A DNA stretch of 64,000 nucleotides from JBFMCT01 sp046565765 (GCA_046565765.1 JBKHXX010000048.1:35459-99458); one strand, 5' to 3'. Shown: positions 1 to 9,537, counted from the first letter of the stretch. Notes: a model not told the origin generated them from the letters alone. Made by a program: numbers and translations.

Positions 1-98
1 TCGAGCGCCACCCCGGCCCCGGTGATCCCGCCGCCGACGACCAGGACGTCCCACCTCTCGTCCACGAGGCGCCCGAGGGCGCGGGCCCGGTCGGTCAC
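1..98 (-). CDS. FAD-dependent oxidoreductase, GlpD-like, N-terminal fragment
   Basis: Partial gene running off the left edge; only about 32 N-terminal residues are present. They contain the dinucleotide-binding turn DVLVVGGGITGAG that follows a short polar leader. This spacing and the ITGAG variant are typical of aerobic glycerol-3-phosphate dehydrogenase (GlpD), which oxidises glycerol-3-phosphate at the membrane with FAD. The GTG start overlaps the TGA stop of the upstream aminotransferase gene by four bases (GTGA at 95-98), so the two are probably co-transcribed and translationally coupled. Other FAD oxidoreductases share the fold, so the GlpD label is an inference from the N-terminus alone. 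Confidence 0.55.
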   Translation of the reverse strand, partial: MTDRARALGRLVDERWDVLVVGGGITGAGVAL

Positions 99-1213
99 AG
101 CAGCGAGGCCAGCCGCCGCCGCTCCCCGACCGCCACCTCCGGGTAAGCGGGCACGAAGACGATGCCCGCCATCATGCGGCGGGCGGTGGGCGGGGCGGGC
201 TCGACCGCCGCGATCTGGCTGGTGCCCCGGGCCGCGTCGAAGCCGGCGGCCCACAGGCGGTCGACGAGCGCGTCGGGGTCGGCCACCACCACCGGGAACA
301 GCCAGTGGGTGCTCCCGACCGCCCACCCGGGCCGCTCCAGGCCGGCCGCCGCGGCTGCGGCAGCCAGCTCGTCGCCCGCCTCGGCCCGCCGCCGCAGCCG
401 CTCGGCCGGGAACCGGGCCAGCCGCCGCCCCAGCGTCGCCACCAGCCCGCCGGAGGGCCGCCGCTCCAGCCACGCCCGGAAGCCGTCGTCGTCGGCCGGC
501 GGGGTCGAGCGCACCAGCGGCCCGGGGTCCCCGAGCAGCCGCACGGCGAGCCCGTACGCGACCGGCCGGCTCAGGGCCAGCGCGAGCAGGGCCCGCGCCG
601 CCCGGCCCGCGTAGGCCGAGCGCGTCTGCAACGGCCACTGGGCGTGCCGTTTGGCCATCCCCGCCGCCAGGTCCGGGTCCCGGACCACCGCCAGCGCGCC
701 GCCGAAGGCGGTGGCGGTCTTGAGAAACCCGAAGCTGAACAGCGACACGTCGGCCCGGGGGTCGCCCCGGTCCTCGGCCGACGACAGCGACTGGGCGCAG
801 TCCTCGATCAACACCAGGCCATGGCGGCGGGCGGCGGCGAGGGCGGCGTCGAGCTCGACCCAGGCTCCGAACAGGTGGGCCACGACCAGGGCCCGGGCGC
901 GGGGGGCCGCCGCCAGCGCCGCCTCCAGGGCCCGCTCGTCCGGTGCCAGGGTGTCGAAGTCGACGTCCACCGGGATCGGCCGGAGCCCGTGCAGCTCGAC
1001 GATCCGCACCATGTCCGGGTGGGTCACCGCCGACATCAGCACCTCGTCGCCCGGCGCCCATCCGGCCGTCTCCAGCAGGAGATGGAAGGCGGAGCGGACC
1101 GACAGGTACACGTCGGGATCAGCGGCGGGCGCCCGTAGGCTGGACAGCAGGGCCCAGACGGCGTCGCCCCAGGAGGCGTCGATGCGGTGGCGGGGATGCA
1201 GACGGAGCCTCAC
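95..1213 (-). CDS. DegT/DnrJ/EryC1-type PLP aminotransferase
   Basis: Resembles sugar aminotransferases of the DegT/DnrJ/EryC1/StrS family, which transfer an amino group to keto-sugars or related substrates with PLP. From the GTG start at 1213 the protein is 372 residues. EDCAQ (about residue 138) supplies the aspartate that contacts the pyridine ring. SFGFLKT (lysine about residue 165) is the likely Schiff-base lysine, although this family often has SF...K in a slightly different context, so the substrate is open. A TTG start at 1288 is also open but would reach towards the divergent sufB promoter; I prefer 1213 because the protein then begins with the family-like VRLRLHPRHRID. It precedes a GlpD-like gene with a four-base overlap. 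Confidence 0.75.
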   Translation of the reverse strand: MRLRLHPRHRIDASWGDAVWALLSSLRAPAADPDVYLSVRSAFHLLLETAGWAPGDEVLMSAVTHPDMVRIVELHGLRPIPVDVDFDTLAPDERALEAALAAAPRARALVVAHLFGAWVELDAALAAARRHGLVLIEDCAQSLSSAEDRGDPRADVSLFSFGFLKTATAFGGALAVVRDPDLAAGMAKRHAQWPLQTRSAYAGRAARALLALALSRPVAYGLAVRLLGDPGPLVRSTPPADDDGFRAWLERRPSGGLVATLGRRLARFPAERLRRRAEAGDELAAAAAAAGLERPGWAVGSTHWLFPVVVADPDALVDRLWAAGFDAARGTSQIAAVEPAPPTARRMMAGIVFVPAYPEVAVGERRRLASLL

Positions 1214-1297
1214 CGGCGGCCAGTCTCCCGCCCCGGACGGCCCGGCGACAGGGGGGCTTTCCCCTATCGCCAGGATGATCTGCCCCAAGGGGTTTGT

Positions 1298-1322
1298 TAC
1301 TATCTACGTAGGAGAAATTCTC
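1298..1322 (+). promoter_or_regulatory. Candidate sufB promoter with two abutting palindromes
   Basis: A TANNNT box, TACTAT, lies at 1298-1303. Immediately after it are an 8-bp palindrome CTACGTAG (1304-1311) and an 11-bp palindrome GAGAAATTCTC (1312-1322). Two adjacent dyads across the expected start site would suit an operator for a dimeric repressor. The AT-richness contrasts with the surrounding DNA. The regulator is unknown; a SufR-like protein is encoded at 17981-18691. Confidence 0.45.
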
Positions 1323-1370
1323 AGGTTGAACGCGCCGCCGCCCGTCGCCGACGAGGAGCACTGATGCCCG

Positions 1371-2748
<1,378 letters not shown>

Positions 2749-2774
<26 letters not shown>

Positions 2775-3564
2775 GACGGCGCAGCCGGCTGACGCCTGCG
2801 TTGGCGGCGGCGTAGAGGGCGTCGAGGGCGGCGGCCAACGGGTCAGGGTTGGTGGCGCGGTAGGCGGCCAGGGCGGCCCAGGCCAGCGGTGAGCCCGGAT
2901 GGCGGTGGCCGACGAGGCGAGCGTCGGCACCCTCCTCCAGGCCCGTGACCTCGGCCGCCTGCGCGGCGGCCCACCGGGCCAGCTCCCGCTGCCGCTCGGG
3001 ACCGGCGGCGGCCACCGCCTCGGCCAGGCCGCGGTCGTGTCGCCACAGGGGGTGGTAGCGGAGCGGCGGGGCGGGGCGGAGGTCGTCCAGCACGGGAACG
3101 AGCGGCCAGACGTCGGTGATCCCGGTCACGTGGGCGGGATCGAGCCGCACCCCCGTCGCCCGTTCCATCCGCACGAACGCCGCGGGGATGCGGTCGTAGC
3201 CGGGCTCGAACGTGCCGACCAGCGCACCGTCCTGGGCGAAGGCGTAGCGGGAGGACGACGCCTTGACCTCGTTCCAGTACACGCTGGCGGCCAAGCCGTT
3301 GCGGGAGGCGGGCCGGATCACCTCGGGGCGCGACCCCTGGAACCCATTCGATTCCACCGCGACCACCACGTCACCGAGCTCGCGCAGCGCCGCCACTTCT
3401 CCAGGAGCCCCGACAGGTTGGGGGCCGGCCGCCGGGTCGCCGCCCAGGGCGTGCACCACCCCGGCCACGTCCAATCCCCTTACCACCGTGACGCAGGCGG
3501 CCGGGGGCAGCACGTCGAGGACCCACTCGTACCGACTGATCCCGGAATTGTGTCGCCACGACAC
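2749..3564 (-). CDS. DUF6461-like protein
   Basis: A 271-residue soluble protein without signal peptide or membrane segment. The N-terminal half has the pattern I associate with DUF6461 of actinobacteria: CVTVVRGLD near residue 25, then an LGGDP turn, VVAVESNGFQG, and the SVYWNEVKASSRYAFAQDG-type strand pair (residues about 90-115). The C-terminal half is helical and Ala/Arg-rich. Function is unknown. The GTG start at 3564 lies inside a perfect inverted repeat (3546-3568), so expression may be autoregulated or the transcript leaderless. The 3' end overlaps sufB by 26 bases, tail to tail. Confidence 0.6.
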
Positions 3565-3568
3565 AATT
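3546..3568. repeat. Perfect 10-bp inverted repeat at a divergent start
   Basis: Arms AATTGTGTCG and CGACACAATT flank a CCA centre, giving 10 perfect pairs in a much more AT-rich stretch than its surroundings. It covers the start codon of the minus-strand DUF6461-like gene and lies about 38 bases upstream of the plus-strand methyltransferase start. The position suits an operator that would control both genes. A hairpin in the DUF6461-like mRNA is the alternative. Confidence 0.7.
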
Positions 3569-3605
3569 TCCGCACCAGTGGCCCATCGGCCATGATGGCC
3601 GACCC

Positions 3606-4418
3606 GTGACCGACCTGGATGTCGACGAAGGCGCGCCCTGGGCGTCGGTGACCTCGACCAAGCCCGCCGGCGGGTGGACGGGCGCCGATCCCCGCTACCG
3701 CGGCTACCGGCCCGCGGGACGAGAGGTGCGGCTCGACCACCGGGTGCGGCTCGCCATCGACCTGGTTCCCCCCACGGCCGGCGGGCGGCTGATCGACCTG
3801 GGGGCCGGCGACGGGTTCGTGACCGCCGAGCTGGGGGCCAAGGCCGGGGCCGCCCTCGCGGTGGCCGTCGACGTGGGCTTCCCCGAGCCGCTGGCCCCCC
3901 GCCGCCGCAGGGTCTCCCGGGTGTCGGCCTTCGTGCCCGGGCCGCTGCCGTTCAAGGCCGGCTCGTTCGACGTGGTGGTCAGCCTCGAGTGCATCGAGCA
4001 CCTCCTCGATCCCGACGCCCTGCTGGAGGAGGCCAAGCGGCTGCTGAAGCCGGGCGGCCGCCTGGTCCTCTCCACCCCCCGCCTGGACGCCCTGCTGGTG
4101 GTGATCTCGCTGCTGGGGGGCGTGCAGCCGCCGGGCGTGGAGTCGTCCTCCCGCCGCCGCTACGGCAACCCCTTCGGCGAGCAGCGCCCGTCGGGCCACG
4201 TCCACCTGTTCACCCGCAAGGCCATGACCGAGGCCCTGGCCGCCAACGGGCTGCGGCTGGAGGCCTACAGGGAGGCCCGCTTCTCCTCCAGCTGGTGGCA
4301 GGCGGTGCGCGCCTCCCGGCGGCCCCGGCCGCGGGACTGGGCGGTCGGGGCGGTGCTGGCGGCCTACGATCTGATCCCCTTCAAGAAGGACGTGATGGTC
4401 CTGCGAGCCGCCCCATGA
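3606..4418 (+). CDS. Class I SAM-dependent methyltransferase
   Basis: A 270-residue Rossmann-fold methyltransferase. Motif I is LIDLGAGDGF (about residues 61-70), motif II-like VAVDVG follows, the acidic post-motif is FDVVVSLECIEHL, and the KPGGRLVLSTP strand closes the core. This is the UbiE/Coq5-like layout, and no substrate can be assigned. The GTG start at 3606 follows CATGAT (3591-3596), a weak -10 box, suggesting a short or absent leader. Its stop overlaps the ATG of the next methyltransferase (ATGA), so the two are a coupled pair. Confidence 0.85.
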   Translation: MTDLDVDEGAPWASVTSTKPAGGWTGADPRYRGYRPAGREVRLDHRVRLAIDLVPPTAGGRLIDLGAGDGFVTAELGAKAGAALAVAVDVGFPEPLAPRRRRVSRVSAFVPGPLPFKAGSFDVVVSLECIEHLLDPDALLEEAKRLLKPGGRLVLSTPRLDALLVVISLLGGVQPPGVESSSRRRYGNPFGEQRPSGHVHLFTRKAMTEALAANGLRLEAYREARFSSSWWQAVRASRRPRPRDWAVGAVLAAYDLIPFKKDVMVLRAAP

Positions 4419-5230
4419 GCCCATCCAGCGATCAGGTCGAGTACCAGCGCACCTACTACGACAACCACTTCCCCAAGCGGGCGGCGGTGGTCGCCGAGCA
4501 GCTGGCCCACCCCCTGTTCCGCAGCTTCTACGACCGCCTGGCCAGGCTGGTGCTCGACCGGGGCCTGCCCGGGGCCGGCACCACGCCCGCCCCCACCAAC
4601 GGGCGGGGGCTGCGCCTGCTGGAGATCGGCTGCGGCGAGGGCCTGCTGGGGTCGGCCATCCACCGCACCGCGGCCGAGCGCAGCATCGACCTGTCCTACA
4701 CCGGAACCGACCTGAGCGCGGCCGCCCTCGACCTGGCCCGTCCCAACGTGACGGGCCGGCTGATCCAGGGCGACGCCACCCAGGTGGTGGCCGACCTGCC
4801 GGCCGGCAGCCACGACCTGGCCGTGGTCAAGAACCTCCTCCACCACCTCGACGACCCGGCCGACCTCATGCGGGCCGCGGCCCGGGCCGTGGGACCCAAC
4901 GGCAAGGTGGTGGTGATCGAGGCGTGCCTGGGGGCGCCCCAGTTCTGGGTGTTCACGTTCCTGGCTCCCCGCCGGGAGAAGCACTTCTTCAAGGGCCGCA
5001 AGCGCAACCTCGCCGCCATCCGCGACGGCGGGCTGCGCGTGCTGGCCACCGACTTCTACAGCTGGCTGCCCTTCGAGCTGGCCTTTGCCATCCGCTTCGA
5101 CTGGTTCCGCAAGCTGCTCGACACCGACGACCCGGCCCGCATCGAGAAGATCGGCCAGATCGACGACAAGCTCACCAACGCCCTCAGGTTCACCGCCTCG
5201 TACGTCGTCTGGACGACTACGCCGCGGTAG
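4415..5230 (+). CDS. Class I SAM-dependent methyltransferase
   Basis: A 271-residue methyltransferase unrelated in detail to its upstream partner. LLEIGCGEGLLG (about residues 66-77) is motif I, YTGTDLSAAAL carries the acidic ribose-binding position, and VVKNLLHHLDDP is the post-I loop. The C-terminal third has many aromatic and basic residues (FFKGRKRN, FAIRFDWFRKLL), which could be a lipid- or substrate-binding cap. The start is ATG 4415, overlapping the previous stop by four bases; the longer open frame upstream is only a shadow of the preceding gene. Context suggests envelope or lipid modification, but this is not shown. Confidence 0.82.
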   Translation: MSPSSDQVEYQRTYYDNHFPKRAAVVAEQLAHPLFRSFYDRLARLVLDRGLPGAGTTPAPTNGRGLRLLEIGCGEGLLGSAIHRTAAERSIDLSYTGTDLSAAALDLARPNVTGRLIQGDATQVVADLPAGSHDLAVVKNLLHHLDDPADLMRAAARAVGPNGKVVVIEACLGAPQFWVFTFLAPRREKHFFKGRKRNLAAIRDGGLRVLATDFYSWLPFELAFAIRFDWFRKLLDTDDPARIEKIGQIDDKLTNALRFTASYVVWTTTPR

Positions 5231-5315
5231 CGGCCTCGGTGCCGCAGCCGTGCGCGGCACCCGGCGGGCCCGTTCCGCCTCGGTGAGGAACGGTTGACGC
5301 CCGCCTGAAAGCGGC

Positions 5316-5471
5316 CTACCGGTCCTTGGACTTGGCCAGCGCGCCGATCACGGCCGCGATGACGGCGATCACCACCGCCACCCCCAGCAGCCAGCGCAGG
5401 GCCCGCAGCAGCAGGCCGATGATGGAGACGACCACGAAGAGGACGACCAGGGCACCGACGACCCTCCACAT
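5316..5471 (-). CDS. Small two-helix membrane protein
   Basis: A 51-residue protein starting MWRVVGALVV and made almost entirely of two hydrophobic segments (about residues 3-21 and 27-45) split by a basic LLRALRW turn, ending in a charged AKSKDR tail. It looks like a real small inner-membrane protein rather than noise, because the hydrophobicity is organised and the ends are polar. Function unknown. It is divergent from the DJ-1/PfpI gene and convergent with the methyltransferase pair. Confidence 0.55.
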   Translation of the reverse strand: MWRVVGALVVLFVVVSIIGLLLRALRWLLGVAVVIAVIAAVIGALAKSKDR

Positions 5472-5498
5472 GCCGCCCACCCTACCCGGGCGATGGGC

Positions 5499-5510
5499 GA
5501 TGCTGAGGGC
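5499..5510 (+). promoter_or_regulatory. Candidate leaderless -10 box, GATGCT-N6-ATG
   Basis: GATGCT ends six bases before ATG 5511. The same geometry recurs at five other starts in the window. Position and spacing fit a leaderless promoter; the first base deviates from TANNNT. Confidence 0.35.
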
Positions 5511-6104
5511 ATGACGACCTCGATCGCCATCTTCGTCTTCGACGGCGTGGAAGAGCTGGACTTCGTGGGGCCGTGGGAGGTCCTCCGAGTCTGGGAACGG
5601 GTGGCCCCCGAGGAGTCCGCCGTGCGGGTCTTCACCGTCGCCGCCGCCCAGGGCACGATCGAGTGCGCCAAGGGGCTGCGGGTCGTGCCCGACGAGACAT
5701 GGGCGAGCGCCCCGCCCATCGACGTCCTCGTCTACCCGGGCGGCATCGGGACCCGGGCCCACATCGGCGACGAGGCCCACCGCAGCTGGGTGCGGGACGT
5801 GGCGACCCACGGGGCTCTCATGACCAGCGTGTGCACCGGCTCGCTGGTCTACGCCGACGCCGGGCTGCTCGACGGCCGCCCGGCCACGACGCACTGGGCC
5901 TCGCTGGAGGACCTGGCCTCGCTCGGGAAGGACATCGAGGTGCGCCCCGACGACCGCTACGTCGACAGCGGCGGGATCATCACCGCCTCGGGCGTGTCCG
6001 CCGGCATCGACATGGCGCTGCACCTGGTGCGGCGCCTCGACGCGGAGGAGCGGGCCCGCTGGATCCGCCGGTACATCCAGTACGACCCGCAGCCTCCGGT
6101 CTGA
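5511..6104 (+). CDS. DJ-1/PfpI family protein, isonitrile-hydratase-like
   Basis: A 197-residue member of the DJ-1/PfpI (GATase1-like) superfamily. The nucleophile-elbow cysteine is in TSVCTGSLVYADAG near residue 100, and the following ATTHW carries the partner histidine. The FVFDGVEELDFVGPWEVL start resembles the isonitrile hydratase and AraC-regulator sensor subgroup, where the aspartate near residue 11 matters. Enzymatic role is unproven. I start it at ATG 5511 rather than 5493, because the shorter form begins directly with the first beta strand and has a -10-like box six bases upstream. Confidence 0.85.
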   Translation: MTTSIAIFVFDGVEELDFVGPWEVLRVWERVAPEESAVRVFTVAAAQGTIECAKGLRVVPDETWASAPPIDVLVYPGGIGTRAHIGDEAHRSWVRDVATHGALMTSVCTGSLVYADAGLLDGRPATTHWASLEDLASLGKDIEVRPDDRYVDSGGIITASGVSAGIDMALHLVRRLDAEERARWIRRYIQYDPQPPV

Positions 6105-6119
6105 GCTCTGAACCCTTCC

Positions 6120-6668
6120 TTACAGGAAGCCCAGGTAGCGGGCGCAGGCGGGCCACGGCGACCAGCCCATCAGCGACCACAGGTAGCGGGCCGCCTCGTC
6201 CTGCACCCACGGAGCGGCCTCATGGGGGTACCCGGTGTAGCCGATCCACCACCACGTGATGGGGGAGAACTGGTACGCGCCGTAGTACCCGTTGCCGGTG
6301 TTGATCGTGTAGTCGTCACCCGACTCGCACACCCGCAGGGCGTAGAGCTGGGCGTTGGTGGGGTAGCCCTCGGGGACCGGGGCTGGTGCCGCAGCGGCCG
6401 CAGCCGCCACGGGGGCCGCCTCGGGGGCTTCCAGCATGGGGACCTCGGGCGCGTCGGGGACGTCCTCACCGGCTTGCTGGGCTGCCTTCTTGGCGGCCCA
6501 CGCCTCCCGGGCGGCCCAGTAGTCGGCCCGGGACTCGGTGTACTGGGCCGAGTCGGTGCGGTCCTCGTTCTCCTGCGCCAGCGCAGGGTTGAGGAACGTC
6601 GTGGTGAGCGAGGTGGTCCCCAGGAGGACCGTGAGTACGACAGCCGCCGAACGTGCTTGTGTGCGCAT
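6120..6668 (-). CDS. Secreted Rpf-type transglycosylase (resuscitation-promoting factor-like)
   Basis: A 182-residue exported protein. It has a Sec signal peptide with basic start, hydrophobic VVLTVLLG core and ALAQE cleavage site near residue 31. A charged and Ala/Pro-rich linker (about 35-100) follows, then a C-terminal transglycosylase-like domain with LRVCESGDDYTINTGNGYYG. The glutamate in CESG is the catalytic residue of Rpf proteins, which cleave peptidoglycan and promote regrowth. The cysteine pair in CESG and WPACAR may form the family's disulfide. AAGGAGG lies seven or so bases before the ATG, preceded by a 15-bp palindrome and a long structured leader. Confidence 0.9.
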   Translation of the reverse strand: MRTQARSAAVVLTVLLGTTSLTTTFLNPALAQENEDRTDSAQYTESRADYWAAREAWAAKKAAQQAGEDVPDAPEVPMLEAPEAAPVAAAAAAAPAPVPEGYPTNAQLYALRVCESGDDYTINTGNGYYGAYQFSPITWWWIGYTGYPHEAAPWVQDEAARYLWSLMGWSPWPACARYLGFL

Positions 6669-6686
6669 CTTGCGCCTCCTTGAAGG

Positions 6687-6701
6687 TGCCGATATTCGGC
6701 A
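6687..6701. promoter_or_regulatory. 15-bp palindrome upstream of the rpf-like gene
   Basis: TGCCGA and TCGGCA flank a TAT centre, 19 bases before the rpf-like start codon and just upstream of its ribosome site. It could be an operator or an mRNA hairpin that gates translation. Confidence 0.5.
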
Positions 6702-7003
6702 TCAGGTGTGGCCTGGGAATGCGGGCACTCGTCTATGTGGCAACGGCTCGCGAGCTTCGGGGGGCTCAGGACACGGGCGTCCATACGAGGTGCAGACGGC
6801 ACCCATCAGGGCGTGCGTGTTCGAAGAAGCAACCTCCAAGGGGTCGGCACCGTGTTCCACGCCCACGGTGTCAGCGGCGATCACCGTAGCGCGGCTTTTC
6901 GCCGCCGCTGCAAAACCGCGCCCCCGCTAGGTGCGGGTCACACCTATTGCAGCCTCCCGGCCGGCGACGAATAGTTGCCGGAGATGGCGGCGAAGAGGGG
7001 GAA
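6702..7003. other. Long intergenic leader with hairpin potential, no gene seen
   Basis: About 300 bases separate the rpf-like gene (minus) from the interrupted binding-protein gene (plus). No convincing reading frame is present. On the minus strand it would be the rpf leader. Seen stems include CACCGTG (6848-6854) with CACGGTG (6864-6870), and GGTGC with GCACC near 6790-6810. In several actinobacteria rpf genes carry a cyclic di-AMP (ydaO-type) riboswitch; I looked for its conserved strings and did not find them. A regulatory RNA remains possible. Confidence 0.35.
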
Positions 7004-7009
7004 ATGGCC

Positions 7010-7900
7010 ATGTCGACGCCGGTCCGGCTGAGCTTCTACTGCCCCGGGTGACTGCCCGGCTACCACCTGCCGTACCTTGCGGCAGCGGCGTCCGGTCTGT
7101 TCGCCGACTTCGACCTCGATGTGCAGCTGCTGGAGCCCGCTCCGGGGCCGGAGAACGTCCGCCGGGTGGCCGAGGGCGGGGCCGACTTCTGCCTGACCAG
7201 CGTGAACCACTACCTGAAGGCACGGTCGCTGTGGGGTGAGCTGCCCGCCCGCTACACGTCGGTGGTCGTCCGGCGCAACCCGATGGCCGCCATCGTGGCC
7301 GCCGACTCCCGTTTCACCACCCCAGCCGACCTTTCCCGCGCCCGCCTGGGCGGCCCCGCCGACAGCAAGCTGGTGGCCGACTACCAGGCCGCCCTGCGGT
7401 GGCTGGGCCTGCCGCCGGCCGAGCTCGTGCCTGTCGACTACGGCCGGGCCCCGGCCGCCTTGGGGCGCGGCGAGATCGACGCGGTGGCCGACTACATCGA
7501 CCTGATCCCCCGCACGCGGCGCCAGTCGGGGATCGAGGTCCGGGGTGTGCCGTTCGACCTGCCGCTGTACTCCAGCGGCCTGGTGGCGGCCGACCGAGTC
7601 CCGGCCGACGTCGTCGAGCGCATGGGCGACGCGGTGGCGGCCGCCCTCGCGCAGACCCGCCAGGACCCCGAGGCGGGCCTCGACGCCCTCCTCCGCCGTT
7701 ACCCCGACGTCGACCCGGGCGACGCCCTCGAGGGATGGGAGCTCGCCGTTCCCAACATCTTCACCGGCCCCCCCGTGGGCTCCATGGACGCCGCCACGTG
7801 GGCCGCCACCCTCCGGTTCGCCTCCGGCGCCCAGGACCTGCCCGCCCCGCCGCCCGAGACGGTCTTCCGCCCCGAGCGTGCCCTCCAGCCCGCCCCATGA
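7010..7900 (+). CDS. NMT1/THI5-like substrate-binding protein, interrupted by in-frame TGA
   Basis: Downstream of 7052 the frame encodes a convincing periplasmic-binding fold of the NMT1/THI5-like class: GYHLPYLAAAASGLFADF, a DFCLTSVNHYL pocket strand, then ARLGGPADSKLVADYQAAL. The frame opens at ATG 7010, with AGAGGGGG eight bases upstream, but codon 14 (7049-7051) is TGA. The next conventional start is GTG 7121, which would remove the conserved LPY helix. TGG (Trp) by a single base change is the simplest ancestral reading. It may be a pseudogene, a sequencing error, or, less likely, recoded. No signal peptide is visible, which is common among actinobacterial NMT1-like proteins used as cytosolic sensors. 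It begins the transport operon and its stop overlaps an ATG at 7897. Confidence 0.7.
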
Positions 7901-7906
7901 AAGGAG
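7901..7906 (+). promoter_or_regulatory. Ribosome binding site that decides the lipoprotein start
   Basis: AAGGAG lies five bases before ATG 7912. An in-frame ATG at 7897 has no such site and would add five residues before the signal peptide, so 7912 is preferred. Confidence 0.65.
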
Positions 7907-7911
7907 CGCCC

Positions 7912-9516
7912 ATGCGCCCCGCCGCCCGCCGCCTCGCCGCCGGCCTCGTCCTCGCCCTCGTCGCCAGCGCCTGCGGTGGGAGCGATGAGTCCACCGGCGA
8001 AGCCGGCAGCTCGTCGGCCCAGCCCAACCTGAGCGCCGAACTGCGGGTCGGCTTCACCGAGGACCAGTACATCCTCGAAGGCCCCGACGCCAACCTGGGC
8101 GCCTATCCGGCCAACGCCAACATCGTCGAGACGCTGGTGTACCTCAACGACCGCTACGAGGTGGTGCCGCGCCTGGCCGAGAGCTGGGAGTTCCGGCCGC
8201 CCAACACGTGGCGGTTCCGCCTGCGCCAGGGCGTGCGCTTCCACAACGGCCAGCCCATGAACGCCCAGTCGGTCAAGGCCGGGCTCTTCGACCGGGTCGC
8301 GGCCAAGCGCAACGGGGGCACCATCCGGGCCACACCGGAGTCGGCGGTGGTCGTCGACGAGTACACGATCGACTACACCGCCTCGGTCCCCAACCTGCGG
8401 GTGGTCGAGCAGCTCGTCCACCCCCAGAACGGGGTCATCGCCCCCGGGAGCGACCACGGCACCAGGCCGGTCGGCACGGGCCCGTTCAAGTTCGTGGACT
8501 ACCGGCCCAAGGAGCGCATCACCGTCGACCGCAACGACGACTACTGGGGCGAGAAGCCCCTGCTGGCCCGCCTCACGTTCCGCTTCTACCCCGACCGCAA
8601 CGCCCGCCTGCTCGCCCTCCAGGCGGGGGACATCGACCTGGCCTACGAGATCCCCCGTGACGACGTGGCCGGCCTCGAGGGCCGGGGCTTCACCATCGCC
8701 AAGAGCACGGTGGGCGCCTACCGGGCCATCTACCTCAACGCCTACGGCGACGAGCCGTACGACATCCTGCGGGACGTCAACGTGCGAAAGGCCATCGCCA
8801 CCGGCATCGACCGCAAGAAGCACGTCGACGGCGTGTTGAGCGGGCTGGCCACCACCGACCAGACCTTCGTCCCACCGTCGGCCCTGGGCGCGTCGGCCAG
8901 CCTGATCAAGGGCTTCACCTTCAACCTCAACGCCGCCCGCACCATGCTGGACAACGCCGGCTGGCGAGCGGGGCCCGACGGCATCCGGGTGAAGGACGGG
9001 CGCCGCCTCAAGCTCACCCTGGTATCGGGCTTCCCCTCGGCGGAGGCCATCCGGCCCACGCCCACCTTCCTCCAGGCGGAGCTGAAGAACCTGGGCGTCG
9101 AGGTCGAGATCGTGGAGCGCCCCGACTCGGCGTCGTTCCAGGACCTGATGACCCGCAAGCAGGGCGACATCTTCATCGAGGACGGCAACCAGAACGACGC
9201 CAACGTCGGCTTCCTGCCCATCCTCCTGCTCTACACGGGCCCGGGCTCGAGCGGCACCGGCACCTACCAGGGGGTGGCCGCGCCCGGCCCCCGCTTCGAC
9301 CAGCTGATACAGCCCGCCCTCACCGAGCCCGACCACACCCGGCTCCAGCAGATCGTGGCCACCGCCATGAACGAGGCGATCACCGAGCAGGCCACCGTGC
9401 TGCCCCTCAACGGCGTGTACCGGATCTACGGGATGAAGAAGTCGGTGACCGGGTTCGTGCCCCACCCCTCGTTCCTCAACGTGAGCTGGCTGGGGGTGGG
9501 CGTCACCGGAGGGTGA
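7912..9516 (+). CDS. ABC transporter substrate-binding lipoprotein, family 5
   Basis: A 534-residue extracytoplasmic binding protein of the peptide/nickel class (SBP family 5, DppA/OppA-like). The N-terminus is a lipoprotein signal with lipobox LVASAC near residue 22, so it should be anchored to the outer face of the membrane. Typical family strings follow: LAESWEFRPPNTWRFRLRQGVRFHNGQ, then GTGPFKFVDYRP, DRNDDYWGEKP and DVNVRKAIATGIDR. The ligand is not predictable; dipeptides, nickel complexes and small glycans are all family ligands. Two DppB/DppC-type permeases follow. No ATPase gene is in the operon. Confidence 0.92.
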   Translation: MRPAARRLAAGLVLALVASACGGSDESTGEAGSSSAQPNLSAELRVGFTEDQYILEGPDANLGAYPANANIVETLVYLNDRYEVVPRLAESWEFRPPNTWRFRLRQGVRFHNGQPMNAQSVKAGLFDRVAAKRNGGTIRATPESAVVVDEYTIDYTASVPNLRVVEQLVHPQNGVIAPGSDHGTRPVGTGPFKFVDYRPKERITVDRNDDYWGEKPLLARLTFRFYPDRNARLLALQAGDIDLAYEIPRDDVAGLEGRGFTIAKSTVGAYRAIYLNAYGDEPYDILRDVNVRKAIATGIDRKKHVDGVLSGLATTDQTFVPPSALGASASLIKGFTFNLNAARTMLDNAGWRAGPDGIRVKDGRRLKLTLVSGFPSAEAIRPTPTFLQAELKNLGVEVEIVERPDSASFQDLMTRKQGDIFIEDGNQNDANVGFLPILLLYTGPGSSGTGTYQGVAAPGPRFDQLIQPALTEPDHTRLQQIVATAMNEAITEQATVLPLNGVYRIYGMKKSVTGFVPHPSFLNVSWLGVGVTGG

Positions 9517-9537
9517 CGCCCACCCGGCCCGTGTGAC

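Noticed and set aside
6669..7003. ydaO/yuaA (cyclic di-AMP) riboswitch before the rpf-like gene
   Set aside because: The location is right for the class, but I did not find the conserved strings of the actinobacterial version on the minus strand; a covariance search would decide.
7049..7051. TGA read as selenocysteine with a downstream SECIS hairpin
   Set aside because: The hairpin is GC-rich and its loop lacks the expected G at the start; many genes here end in TGA; Trp or error is simpler. Kept only as an alternative.
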